NCBI GenBank assembly: GCA_028335825.1
Contig: JAIOKI010000002.1
Coordinates: 744,001 to 808,000, forward strand
From: Nosema muscidifuracis
Taxonomy: Eukaryota > Microsporidia > Nosematidae
Length of the DNA: 64,000 bases
Reading direction: 5' to 3'
The notes under the pieces are model-generated. The model was not told the origin of the DNA, did not search any database, and worked only from the letters and a program-made list of their open reading frames with translations. Within the stretch, counting starts at the first letter, position 1; each line of letters opens with the position of its first letter. Positions 51,332-61,400 of this stretch are shown piece by piece. The position numbers and the translations under genes are program-made.

Positions 51332-51898
51332 ATGGCCAACCAATATTCCAAAAGATTAGTCCACAAACCAAGAAATCCATTTGAGAAAGATCGTCTCATC
51401 AAGGAGATGCAAATAGTAGGAAAGTTTGGATTGAAAAATAAGCACGAATTACGTCTTGCTACTTTATCTTTCTCCAATGATAAAAAAGAAGCTCGTCAAC
51501 TTCTTACATCTACAAATGTAGAAGATATAATTATCAATGCTAGAAATCTTTTGAATAAATTATGCTCTAATGGAATTTTAAATGGTATTGATCTTACCAA
51601 TAAGGAAGAAATACATGATGGATTAAATAGTATCTTAGATTTGACTATTGATAATTATTTAGAAAGAACTCTTCAATATAGAGTTTATTCTAGTGGATTA
51701 GCTAAATCTGTACATCATGCTAGATGGTTAATTACCAAAGGACAGATTAGTATTCAGGGAGTAGTAATTAAAAGACCAAATTATATTGTCAAGGCTGAGG
51801 AAGAAGCTTTTGTTGAACTTACACCTTACTCATGGTCTTCTAATACTAAAATAACTAAGAGTCAGAGAAAGAAGCAAGCTAAAGGAGACGAAGAATAA
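51332..51898 (+). CDS. RPS9: 40S ribosomal protein uS4 (Rps9)
   Basis: A 188-residue small-subunit protein, normal length, that binds 18S rRNA near the mRNA entry channel. Residues 1-80 ([37 protein letters not shown]) are the helical N-terminal domain. [49 protein letters not shown] is the S4 RNA-binding domain (HARxLIxxGHIxVxxxxVxxPSYxV). The C-terminus is basic ([13 protein letters not shown]). AACCC precedes the ATG by five bases. Confidence 0.97.
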   Translation: MANQYSKRLVHKPRNPFEKDRLIKEMQIVGKFGLKNKHELRLATLSFSNDKKEARQLLTSTNVEDIIINARNLLNKLCSNGILNGIDLTNKEEIHDGLNSILDLTIDNYLERTLQYRVYSSGLAKSVHHARWLITKGQISIQGVVIKRPNYIVKAEEEAFVELTPYSWSSNTKITKSQRKKQAKGDEE

Positions 51899-52331
51899 AT
51901 TATTTTTTATTTAAGTAGTGTGTTTTATTAAGATAGTATATTTTACTAAGTAGTATATTTATATTAAAGTAGTGTGTTTTATTAAGATAGTATATTAAAG
52001 TATTATATTTTATTAAAATAGTGTGTTTTATTAAATTATTTTATATACATCTGATCATTTATTTTATGCATTACCCTAGTTAAATTTTTTCCATTATAAG
52101 AATAGGAGTGTAGTTAATTAGAGGTTAAAAAATAATTAAACTATCTTGAATATGAATTGTTAAAGTAGTCCTTATAAAAATATTACTTTTGTTGGGATCA
52201 AGTAACTTGGTGACGTCATGACTTAATTATTCACCATTGTTACATAAAGGGGAACCCCTAAAATAAAATATGTTTTCTAATAATCATTCTTCGTACAACA
52301 ACTTTGATAAAAAAGATTTATTTTTACAAAT
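51899..52331. other. spacer with ~40-bp repeats and a structured segment
   Basis: From 51,905 to 52,040 units of the type GTGTGTTTTATTAAGATAGTA recur about four times. From 52,060 to 52,260 the DNA has no repeats, has raised GC and can form hairpins (see 52,202-52,259). It separates the converging uS4 and PITP genes. Confidence 0.7.
52202..52259. ncRNA. candidate structured RNA or hairpin element
   Basis: GTAAC-T-TGGTGA (52202-52213) pairs with TCACCA-TT-GTTAC (52231-52243): 11 base pairs with a small internal loop and a 17-base loop that itself holds GTCATGAC. Four bases later comes AGGGGAACCCCT (52248-52259), a second inverted repeat. This is exceptional in DNA near 80% AT. No known RNA (tRNA, U1-U6, SRP, RNase P) was recognised; strand is unknown. 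A transcription terminator or processing signal for the converging genes is the alternative. Confidence 0.35.
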
Positions 52332-52946
52332 TTATTTTAAATTAAAAGTCTCTTCTTCTAACTTGTCAATATCAGTATGACTTTTATTTATCCACATTTC
52401 TTTACTATTTATCATAAGTGTATGATGATCAATAATCTGATTCTTCATAGATTTGGATATCTCATTGGCTATCCATCCCAAAAAGAAATTGTTAACTTCA
52501 ACATCCATTTTCTTATAACATTTAATACTCTCCTCATTCCCTGATATATCTAAAGTCTCCATTTCTATATCAGGAAAAGGATTCTCTTCTGAAATACGTG
52601 TCTCTATTTTTATACCAAAAACTTCTTTAGAAAAATGATTGTTTTTATACGATGTATGAATAATTTCTTCATTGTAATAACAAGTCTCTGTAACAGTACA
52701 TGCTGCATCAGGTATCAATTTTCTAATCATATTAGGGATCTTAGAATGAAGATGAAGATGTTTTATAGTACTTTGTACTTTACCATACTCATCATGATTA
52801 GTAGACTCTTTGTTAATCAAACTTATTTTAAATCCCTTATCACCATCAGAAATGTATTTCTTAATAGCTGTGTATCTGTTTCCTATATTATATTGTGTAT
52901 TCTTTATGGGTAAGATTAATTCGAATACTTTTGATACCTTTGCCAT
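52332..52946 (-). CDS. class I phosphatidylinositol transfer protein
   Basis: A 204-residue START-like PITP, which exchanges phosphatidylinositol and phosphatidylcholine between membranes. KVFELILPIKNTQYNIGNRYTAIKKYI matches the animal PITP opening ([20 protein letters not shown]). GKVQSTIKHLHLHSKIPNMIRKLIPDAACTVTETCYY matches the GQYTHKIYHLQSKVPxFVRxLAPxxAL block. FGIKIETR is FLIKIETW. The C-terminus (TDIDKLEEETF) matches DIRRMEEET. The central lid region is reduced, as the usual length is about 270. The nearest GGGG motif lies about 18 bases before the ATG. Confidence 0.88.
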   Translation of the reverse strand: MAKVSKVFELILPIKNTQYNIGNRYTAIKKYISDGDKGFKISLINKESTNHDEYGKVQSTIKHLHLHSKIPNMIRKLIPDAACTVTETCYYNEEIIHTSYKNNHFSKEVFGIKIETRISEENPFPDIEMETLDISGNEESIKCYKKMDVEVNNFFLGWIANEISKSMKNQIIDHHTLMINSKEMWINKSHTDIDKLEEETFNLK

Positions 52947-53293
52947 AAATGTATTAATAATTTGGGGTTTATAAAATTGATTACCAATTAAAAATCATTG
53001 GTACGATCTGAAAAAAATATTCGAACTATTTTTTAATAAAATAATTGTATTTAATTGAGTCATATTTTTGATAAAATGATAGGTATGTAATTAATTAGTA
53101 ATAGGATAGTTAAATATTTGTAATAAGATAACTAAATTAAATAATTAAATATTTGTAATAAGATGATTAAATTAAATATTTGAAATAATATAATTAAATT
53201 AAATAATTAAATATTTGTAATAAGATAATTAAAAAAAAGTAAATATTAGTAATAAAAAAAAATTAGATAATTAAATTAATATTAAAATATTTT
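52947..53293. repeat. ~35-bp repeats between PITP and HAD copy 1
   Basis: TTAAATATTTGTAATAAGAT recurs at about 53,110, 53,145, 53,172 and 53,207 with small changes. No gene is visible in the 347-bp spacer. Confidence 0.8.
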
Positions 53294-53956
53294 TTACTTA
53301 ATATTTTTAACGATATCTAATATATCATCATCTCTTTTTACATGAACTACATTCCATCCTCTTTTTTTAGCTGTTTCAATATTTTTAATATCATCATCAT
53401 AAAAATATATTTTAGATGAATCAATTATATTTAAATATTTCTCGACAAAATCGTACGAATTATCTTTAGGTTTTTCTATCGAATCGTACTGTCCTGGATG
53501 AAATACTCCTTCAAAACATTCATTTAATCCTAAAATATTAAGAATACGTTCTGCTCGTTTTTTAGGTGCATTAGTAAAACACCATTTCTTATACGGTATA
53601 GAATTAAGAGCATCTTTTAAATTAATATTTTCACTAAGATATTTCAAATAAAAACTATCATCTTTGGAATCTTCAGCTTCATAAGTTACCTTTTTAATAA
53701 AAGATTTCAAAAGATCGTTTTCTTTAATTAATTGACCTAAATTATCACCAAATTCTGGTATATCACTAGTAACAAGCTGTAGTTCTTTATATTTACTTAT
53801 CCATATATTAGTATCTTCTTGGCGTAATAATGGATTATGTTTATACAAGGTATCATCAATATCAAAAATTAGAACCTTATCATAATCATTTGGTTGTATA
53901 TTATTTAGATTTGTTAATGACATTAATATAAACTTAATAGTAGAAGTAGAATTCAT
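53294..53956 (-). CDS. HAD-superfamily pyrimidine 5'-nucleotidase-like phosphatase (copy 1)
   Basis: A 220-residue HAD phosphatase of the Sdt1/Phm8 type. VLIFDIDDTLYKHN (about residue 28) has the nucleophile Asp and the DxDxT motif. CFTNAPKKRAERILNILGL holds motif II (Thr) and the helix after it. KPKDNSYDFVEKYL has the motif III Lys, and IYFYDDDIKNIETAKKRGWNVVHV is motif IV (DD). The helical cap lies between motifs I and II. All catalytic residues are present, so it is probably an active nucleotide or sugar phosphatase. It has a close paralogue at 55,908. An internal ATG at residue 12 aligns with one in the paralogue, so the start is uncertain. Confidence 0.88.
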   Translation of the reverse strand: MNSTSTIKFILMSLTNLNNIQPNDYDKVLIFDIDDTLYKHNPLLRQEDTNIWISKYKELQLVTSDIPEFGDNLGQLIKENDLLKSFIKKVTYEAEDSKDDSFYLKYLSENINLKDALNSIPYKKWCFTNAPKKRAERILNILGLNECFEGVFHPGQYDSIEKPKDNSYDFVEKYLNIIDSSKIYFYDDDIKNIETAKKRGWNVVHVKRDDDILDIVKNIK

Positions 53957-55907
53957 TTTAAGGATACTTTATTATAGTTTATATAGGAAAAAATTAATTT
54001 AATTTTTAATTTATAAAAAAACATATAGTATCAAAAAAAAACTGAATTATTTATATAAGAAAGCATATAATATCAAAAAATCTTACTTAAACATTTTTTT
54101 ATTATTTATTATTTAATATATTAGAGTATGATTTAAGACATGACTTATGAATGAGTAAGATTATTGAATAATAAAGTATTAGAAATGGTCATTTCATATT
54201 TAAATGTCTTTAAAATAATATTGGCTCGAGATATGATAAATGACGTAATAAAATTAAAACAAACAAGAAATAAAGTTATTTAATGAATATTAAAATTAAA
54301 ACAAACAAGAAATAAAGTTATTTAATGAATATTAAAATTAAAACAAACAAGAAATGAAGTTATAAAATTAAAACAAACAAGAAAATAAAGTTATAAAATG
54401 AATATTAAATTTAAGAAATGAAGTTATTGAATGAATATTAAAAATAATGAAATTTTTTTTATATACAGGTATTTATTTCCCACTACTAGCAATCCTGTAT
54501 GGAGTTATCAAAAATTAATTATTTTCCTATTGACCATTTGGTAATAAAATTCTTATCAATTAAGTATTAAATTATAAAATATTTTTTCTTTTGTCGTTTT
54601 AGTATGAAATATTTTTTAACTACAATAAATTTCTCGAAATGTGAAATTTCAATTTAGGTTTCGAAATAATATTTTTGAACTAACTTTCTTCATGTTGAAA
54701 TATAAATTTAGTAGCAGTACAAAACTTAAGGAATAAACAGATATAAATGTATAATTCATATCAAATAGAAGACGTTCACCAGCAGAATGAAATTCTATTC
54801 TTCTAATAACAATAAAACATTTAAATAATCAATCAATAATGTTATTAATATATTAGAGTATATTCATTGTTTCACTTTATATTTATAAATTAACAATATA
54901 ATATTTAAATACTGAATTTTTAATTTATATTTATCATGATCTTAAAAGAAAAATCAAATAATGTGAAATATGAATTATTAGATTGAGGTTTTTGATGCTT
55001 TTCTTTAATATTAGTAAATATCTATTTAGATAATAAGAATTTAATTAAAGATAATGAATCAACTATGGTAATTATTTATAGTGTTTATCAAAGACATTAT
55101 ATTTTTACTTATCATTTTAAATGGCGTTTTTTAGACTGCAAATCTTCATTCGAATCTGTTTAAATTGAAATGCTTTAAAAAGTCTTCTTTAGAGAAATTT
55201 ATAAAATATGGGCTTCTATACGTGAAGTTTACCCAGCGCATTTTTTATTTAGCATTGTATTTTGTTTATATTTCGTCCCAGGTGAAAAAATTGTATTAAT
55301 CTTCTTTTTACGCCTTTTTATAGAAAAGGTTCATTGGCAAGTAAATTGTATTTTCGTGGGTTTTCTATACTTTCAAATTCTAAAATTACCTGTTTTTTAA
55401 TAACTTGTATGTCAGATTCATTATATTTTACTTTTATGTCTGTCTTAATAAGATGTCACCCTTATTTCCTCATATTTGTTGATAATACTTTGTATGAATG
55501 ACTTTCAGTTTCTATATATTTATTTACAACATGTCTTTTAATGAAGTAAATGTATGCATTATTAATCATAATTTCACACTTAGTCGTTATTCGGTATACT
55601 GTTTTATTTGTAGCTTAATTCCACTAATAGAAATGTCCTAATCAATTAAAAATATTTCTGTCTTGTAAAAAACATAATTTTTTTATTACTTTTTTTGCAT
55701 ATCTACATTGAAGATTCTTCTATTTATTATAATTCATTTTCATATCTCATATAAGAAATAGCATGTTCATTGATAGATTTTATTAAGTTAGCTTTATTCA
55801 GAAAGTTTTTCAATAGTAATTATACTTGTTTTTATTTTCTCTTTTATTAAGAAAAAATTTTTTACAGTTACTTAAAAAATATACTAAATTTTAATTTAAA
55901 TATTTTT
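53957..55907. other. spacer between the two HAD genes (1.95 kb)
   Basis: From 54,245 to 54,440 a 42-bp unit (AAAATTAAAACAAACAAGAA...) is repeated at 54,250, 54,292, 54,334 and in part 54,364. From about 54,480 to 55,880 the DNA is less AT-rich and resembles the decayed sequence of the homeobox desert. A minus-strand protein-like stretch is listed separately. No intact gene is visible. Confidence 0.65.
55465..55614 (-). pseudogene. protein-like remnant between the HAD copies
   Basis: About 50 codons are open on the minus strand with protein-like composition (for example YRITTKCEIMINNAYIYFIK). There is no start motif, it does not resemble the HAD genes, and the family was not recognised. Probably a fossil. 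Confidence 0.35.
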
Positions 55908-56573
55908 TTAATCAATTTCTTTTATGATATCTAGAATATCATCATTAGCCTTTACTTGCACAGCATTCCATCCACGTCTTTTAGCTGTTTCAATATTCTC
56001 AATTAAATCATCAAAGAAATAAATCTTAGATGGATCAGTTATTCTTAAATATTTTTCTACAAAATCGTACGAATTATCTTTAGGTTTACCAATACTTTCA
56101 ATATAGACAGGATAAAATACTCCTTCAAAACATTCACTTATACCTAAAATATTAAGAATAAGTTCTGCTCGTTTTTTAGGTGCATTAGTAAAACACCATT
56201 TCTTATACGGAATAGAATTAAGAGCATCTTTTAATATAGAATTTTCTTTTAAGTATTTTCTATAAAAACTTTCATCTTTTAATTCTTCTATCTCGTATGT
56301 CACTCGTTTTCTAAATGAGTAAAGTTTTTCATTTTCCAATTGAAGTTTAATTAATTTATCACTAAATTCGGGCATACTTTTATCAATATTTCGTAATTCA
56401 TTGTACTTATCTATCCACATTTCAGTTTCTTCTTTCTTAAAAAAATCATTTCTTTTATATAGAGTATCATCTATATCAAATACTAAAATTTTTTCATCAT
56501 TTACAATGTTCTTAAGATTATTTAGAGTTAATGCTGACATTATAATATATTGAAGACTAGTAGATGGATTCAT
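55908..56573 (-). CDS. HAD-superfamily pyrimidine 5'-nucleotidase-like phosphatase (copy 2)
   Basis: A 221-residue paralogue of the gene at 53,294. The ATG at 56573 is chosen because GTACCCCACATA directly precedes it; the frame is open 22 codons further but without a motif. ILVFDIDDTLYKRN, CFTNAPKKRAELILNILGI, KPKDNSYDFVEKYL and IYFFDDLIENIETAKRRGWNAVQV correspond block for block with copy 1. Motif regions are nearly identical while the cap region (about residues 50-115) diverges, which suggests kept chemistry and a shifted substrate (inference). Tandem same-strand duplication. Confidence 0.88.
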   Translation of the reverse strand: MNPSTSLQYIIMSALTLNNLKNIVNDEKILVFDIDDTLYKRNDFFKKEETEMWIDKYNELRNIDKSMPEFSDKLIKLQLENEKLYSFRKRVTYEIEELKDESFYRKYLKENSILKDALNSIPYKKWCFTNAPKKRAELILNILGISECFEGVFYPVYIESIGKPKDNSYDFVEKYLRITDPSKIYFFDDLIENIETAKRRGWNAVQVKANDDILDIIKEID

Positions 56574-57536
56574 TATGTGGGGTACAAAAAGAAATTTAAT
56601 AAATATCTTATTATGCATACTTATATTATAATATAGCATAAAAATAAAACGAAATTTTGTTATTATGTAATATCTTTAATAAAAAGTTTATTTAAAGAGA
56701 AATGTAATTATAAAATATAATAAGATGTTATATTTTATAAATTATTAATTTTTATATATAATATATATTTTTGATTATAATGATTTATTAAAAATGTAAT
56801 TAAATAAAAATTAAGATGTTATATTTTATAAATTATTTAATCTTTAATACTTAGAAAAATACAAATTTATTTTATTTAAAAATAAATTACCATTTTCTGA
56901 TAAATTAAATTAAATAAAATTTTTAGATAATCATTAAAGTCACAAGATTTATAAATAATATTTATTAGATTATTATTCTATATCTCTTTAATTTAAAATA
57001 AGAATATTTTTTATATCACTAACTAAGAAGAGATAGTAATGAAATATCAGAAAATATCCATTTAAAATTAAAATAAACGACTAAATCAATTTGAGTTATT
57101 GAAATATTAACAATAACAAGACAAGTATATAAATAATTATTAATAATATTTAGAAGCTATCAAATTCTTCAGTTTTGCTAAAATACTGAACATATCTATG
57201 GATGTAATTGATTGGCTAGTTTCACATTTTATATATCTATTTTGTCACATGAATTAATCCTAATTAAAATGACATAAATAGCCCACTTGAATACGACATA
57301 ATTAGTATATGTTATTTTATATCTTATTATAAAATGAATGAATGTTTTACCAAAAATAAATTTGATGTTATTTTTATGAGTCATAAAAACATACTTAAGT
57401 ATGTATTTTTAAACAAACAAATTATCATTCAAGATACTTCATAGCTCTAACAAAAAAAAAATTAATTTTTATTCAATACTAATTTAAAAATAAATAAATA
57501 TTTAATTTATCAGTTTAACCCTCTTCTAATTACCTG
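56574..57536. other. intergenic, 963 bp, with a perfect 16-bp palindrome
   Basis: TTAAGATGTTATATTTTATAAATTATT is duplicated at about 56,722 and 56,812. ACATACTTAAGTATGT (57389-57404) is a perfect palindrome about 130 bp before the next start codon and could be a dimer-binding site. No gene is visible. Confidence 0.55.
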
Positions 57537-58256
57537 ATGTCAATACTATACATATTTTATTACATAAGTATAGTAACTTCTTCAAATACCAGATTGAACC
57601 TAATCAATTTTATTACCAAACATATAGGCAGTAGAGCTCTCAATAAAGTAGAAGAAAAATTAGAAGATATGAAAATAATGCCTATAGAATATTTTATACG
57701 AGAAATTTACCGGTTCACTACATATAATTTTAAAATAAGCAGTTCGGAATATTTAAAAGTTTCAATATCACCAGAGAATGTTATTTATAGTGGACATCTT
57801 GCTCTTAAATATATTTCACTTGATCTTTTAAGAAAATACAGGTATTCTAAATTAACAGATTCAGAAAAAAATTCTCTTAATGAGTTTTATTCGTTGTATT
57901 GTGATATTATAAAAAAAGTATATAAAGAAGTTTTTATTAATATTAAATATGATACAGTAGTCAGAATTAATAAAGATATGTATACATTTAAACTTAAAAG
58001 ATATATTAGTAGAGATGTATTCGTTCAATATGCTGTTAAACATTTTTTGTATAGATTTTATAAAGGGAGTAATTATATTGTACCACATACTAGATTTAGT
58101 ATATTATCATCTAAAGTTGATAAAACTTTTACAAGGATGTATAAAGATTTTATTTATCATTATGAAGTTAATAATCATCAGAGAGAGATATTAGAAGAAG
58201 TGAATGAGATATTAACAGAGACTATGACAATGATTAAGTATTATCTATTTAGATAA
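57537..58256 (+). CDS. hypothetical protein with possible signal peptide
   Basis: A 239-residue protein not recognised. The first 17 residues (MSILYIFYYISIVTSSN) resemble a signal peptide. The rest is helical and rich in Tyr, Lys and Ile, with no cysteine cluster and no second membrane segment. Motif-like parts such as KRYISRDVFVQYAVKHFLYRFYKG and TRFSILSSKVDKTFTRMYKDF have no family I can name. The frame is clean and AACCCTC lies 20 bases before the ATG, so the gene is probably real. Likely a lineage-specific secreted or membrane protein. Confidence 0.6.
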   Translation: MSILYIFYYISIVTSSNTRLNLINFITKHIGSRALNKVEEKLEDMKIMPIEYFIREIYRFTTYNFKISSSEYLKVSISPENVIYSGHLALKYISLDLLRKYRYSKLTDSEKNSLNEFYSLYCDIIKKVYKEVFINIKYDTVVRINKDMYTFKLKRYISRDVFVQYAVKHFLYRFYKGSNYIVPHTRFSILSSKVDKTFTRMYKDFIYHYEVNNHQREILEEVNEILTETMTMIKYYLFR

Positions 58257-58475
58257 TAAAAATAAACTTTTTTAATTAAAAAAATATCAATAAATTAAAA
58301 TTATCATGTAGAAGAGTATCTAAATTAAAAACTATGAATGATATATTTGAATTAAAAAAAATCAATTATAAATGAGTTATTAAATTAAAAAATCAATAAT
58401 ATTATAAAAATTATTATATAATATATTATATGTAATACTTCCTATTAGACATATTAAATTAAATAAACTTTTTAA

Positions 58476-61400
58476 TTAAGCAAATATAGCTTTAAATTTA
58501 GGCTCGAATAATGCATAAAAATTACTGAGTTTTTTGTAAGTATCACCTCCAATTTCATATTTACTATACCATCTTAAAAGACTGCTTAACACATTTTTAA
58601 TAACACTTAAAGATTTGAATAAATCTGCAGATCTAATCTTGTTATTTTTTACTATTTGCTGAACACTTCTTCCTAAAAAGAAATCTAACAGATAAGAATT
58701 TTTAGCTGAGTCAAGATAACTTACTTGTATAAAAGAAAGTATTGTATGAATCTGTTTCTTACTATAATATTGTAATCCTCTTAAAACAGAGTCATATATT
58801 TTTAAAGAAGCTTGCATACTTAAATTATTAATATCTTTGCATAAATTGTATATCTTTTCATCAAGTGGAGGAAGAATAAATTCATTCTCAAAAATAAGAG
58901 GTCTAATTTCAAATAAATGACTTAAAGTATTCATAAAAGATTTTGGTTCAAAATCAATAAGATTATTTTCTAAAAGAATAGCAAATACAAAGATGGATGG
59001 ATCAGAATCACGATTAGATATTATTAAATCATTAAGATAAGATTTATCATTAAAATAATTGTGTAAAATATTCAATTGTAAATCTACAAGATTTTTTCTT
59101 CTCTCTTCAGATATAAAAATATTACTTAAATCATAAGAAGTTTTTAAAGATAAATTTTCCAATAAATTTTTGTTAGTATTTTCATAAGTTCCTTCTTTTT
59201 TGTTGTTATTTTCTTCTACTGAATTTTCAATATTTTCATAAGTTCCTTCTTTTTTATTAATATTTTCTTCTACTAAATTTTTGTCAATATTCTCTTTTTT
59301 ATTAATATTTTCTTCTTTTTTCTTAATATGTTTATAAGTATTTTCTAATAAAGGATATTTTACTAGAGAATCTTTTAAATTAAATCCTACAAAACTACTA
59401 TTAGTATATGTATATACACCTTTTATATTTGGTAAAAGAGATACCATTAAATTTTGTACTCTTCGTTGTGGTATACCCATAAATACAATATTTCCTAATG
59501 TATCATATCCTCTTCTTCCTGCTCTACCTGCCATCTGTTTATAATTTAAAGGATCTAATAATAAACTATCTCCTGCAAATACAACTGTTCTACAAGGCAT
59601 ATTTATTCCTAAAGCTAATGTATCTGTAGCAAATAAAACTCTAAGATGTTTTTGTCTAAATAAAATTTCTGCAACATTTCTATATTTTCTATTCATTTGT
59701 TCATGATGTATTCCTATTCCTCTATAAAGCATATCAATATATTCAGGTCTAGTATTTTTAATAAATCTTGTTTCTTCTTCTAATTCATAATCTGTAACTT
59801 TAGTAACAGGATCAAGATATGTAAATTTAATATTCTTCTTATCAGTTTTATATTCAAAATTCTTTTCTGCTTCTAATGATTCTTCAATCCAAGAATCTTT
59901 ACTTTTTTCTACATCTCTATTTCTTTTAGCTTCTTTCTTAATTTTATCTATAACTTTATTTCTTTTAATTTCTATATCCATACTCTCTAATTTTTCATAA
60001 ACTCTAACAGCCATTTTATTAATAAAATCTCTATCTGTATTGAAAACTATGCAAGGAAGCATATTTTTATTTTTTAAATCATCTAATAAATTCATCATAT
60101 TTTCCATAATATATTCTTCATTATATTCATTTAATTTATCAAAAGCTTTTTTACTATCTTTAGTTTGTAACTTATAAATCTTTTTAACTTGTTTTTCAGA
60201 AAGATCATTATTTTTAATTAAATTTTCAAAATATCTTAATAAGTGTTTTTCATAATCTTTACAATCTTTCTTAGTTAAAATATTACTCTTAAAAAATCTT
60301 TCAGGTACAAGTGGATATAATAATTCTTTTTGTTTTTCTGTAAGTACAGCACATAAAGAATCAAATAAATATAACAACTCTTCTGGTAAAAAATTAATAT
60401 CATTTCCAAATCCAAATTTTTTTATATGCTCATATGAATAAGCAAAAAGATTGTTAATTGGTACAATATTATCAGAATATACGTAAGGCTTAAGTTCACA
60501 ATATCTTTCAGTATGCATAACTAATTCACAATCTCTATTCTTTGATCTTTCAATCTTAGCCATCCATTCATAAAATCCATTTAAATTACCTAATGTAGCA
60601 CTCAATACTAGCATAGGACAAGGACTTAAATGAAAAATTCTTTCTATTGGACTTCCCATTTCTTCTGAACTAATTTTATGCACTTCATCAATAATTATAT
60701 ATTTAATTCTAGGAAGAATATTTTCAGGTGGTGAATTTAAAATAGATTCAAGTAAAGAAGGTATAGTTATTAAAACTTGACAATTAAATGGATCATTACA
60801 AAAATCTTTCATTAATGAACCTTGTATATTAGTTTTTACATTAAGTTTAGGTGCAAATCTTGCATAAATATCAGCTGATACTTGATTGGCCAATGCCTTT
60901 GTTGGTAAACAAAATACAACCATGTCTTTATCACTATTTCTCAAAATTTTTTCTATAGCATAAAAACATATAAAAGTTTTTCCTGAACTTGTTGGAGCTG
61001 CAACTATAGCACTTTTATTATCATCAACTAAATCTAATAATTTTCTTTGCCAAGCATCTGGCTCAAATAAAACACGTGGATCTTTTTTAGATCCCAAATT
61101 ACGTTTAAGTTTATCTCCTGTATATTTAAGTTGAAAACAAATATCATAATCACTCGGTGCTGATGTATCGTCAGTAAAAAATTCTAATTTTATTTCCAAA
61201 TTATTTTTTTCTAATATTTCGTGTACAGTAGCTTCAAATCCACAATCAATAAGTTTCTGTAAAACAAATTCTGAACAATTATCATTATTCAAAAATTTAT
61301 CAACATATTCCAAACAATTAAGATAGCAAGGTATAATTTTTCTTTCATCACATTCTTCAGATCTTTTTTCTAAATTCCATATATCTGAATAATATTCTAC

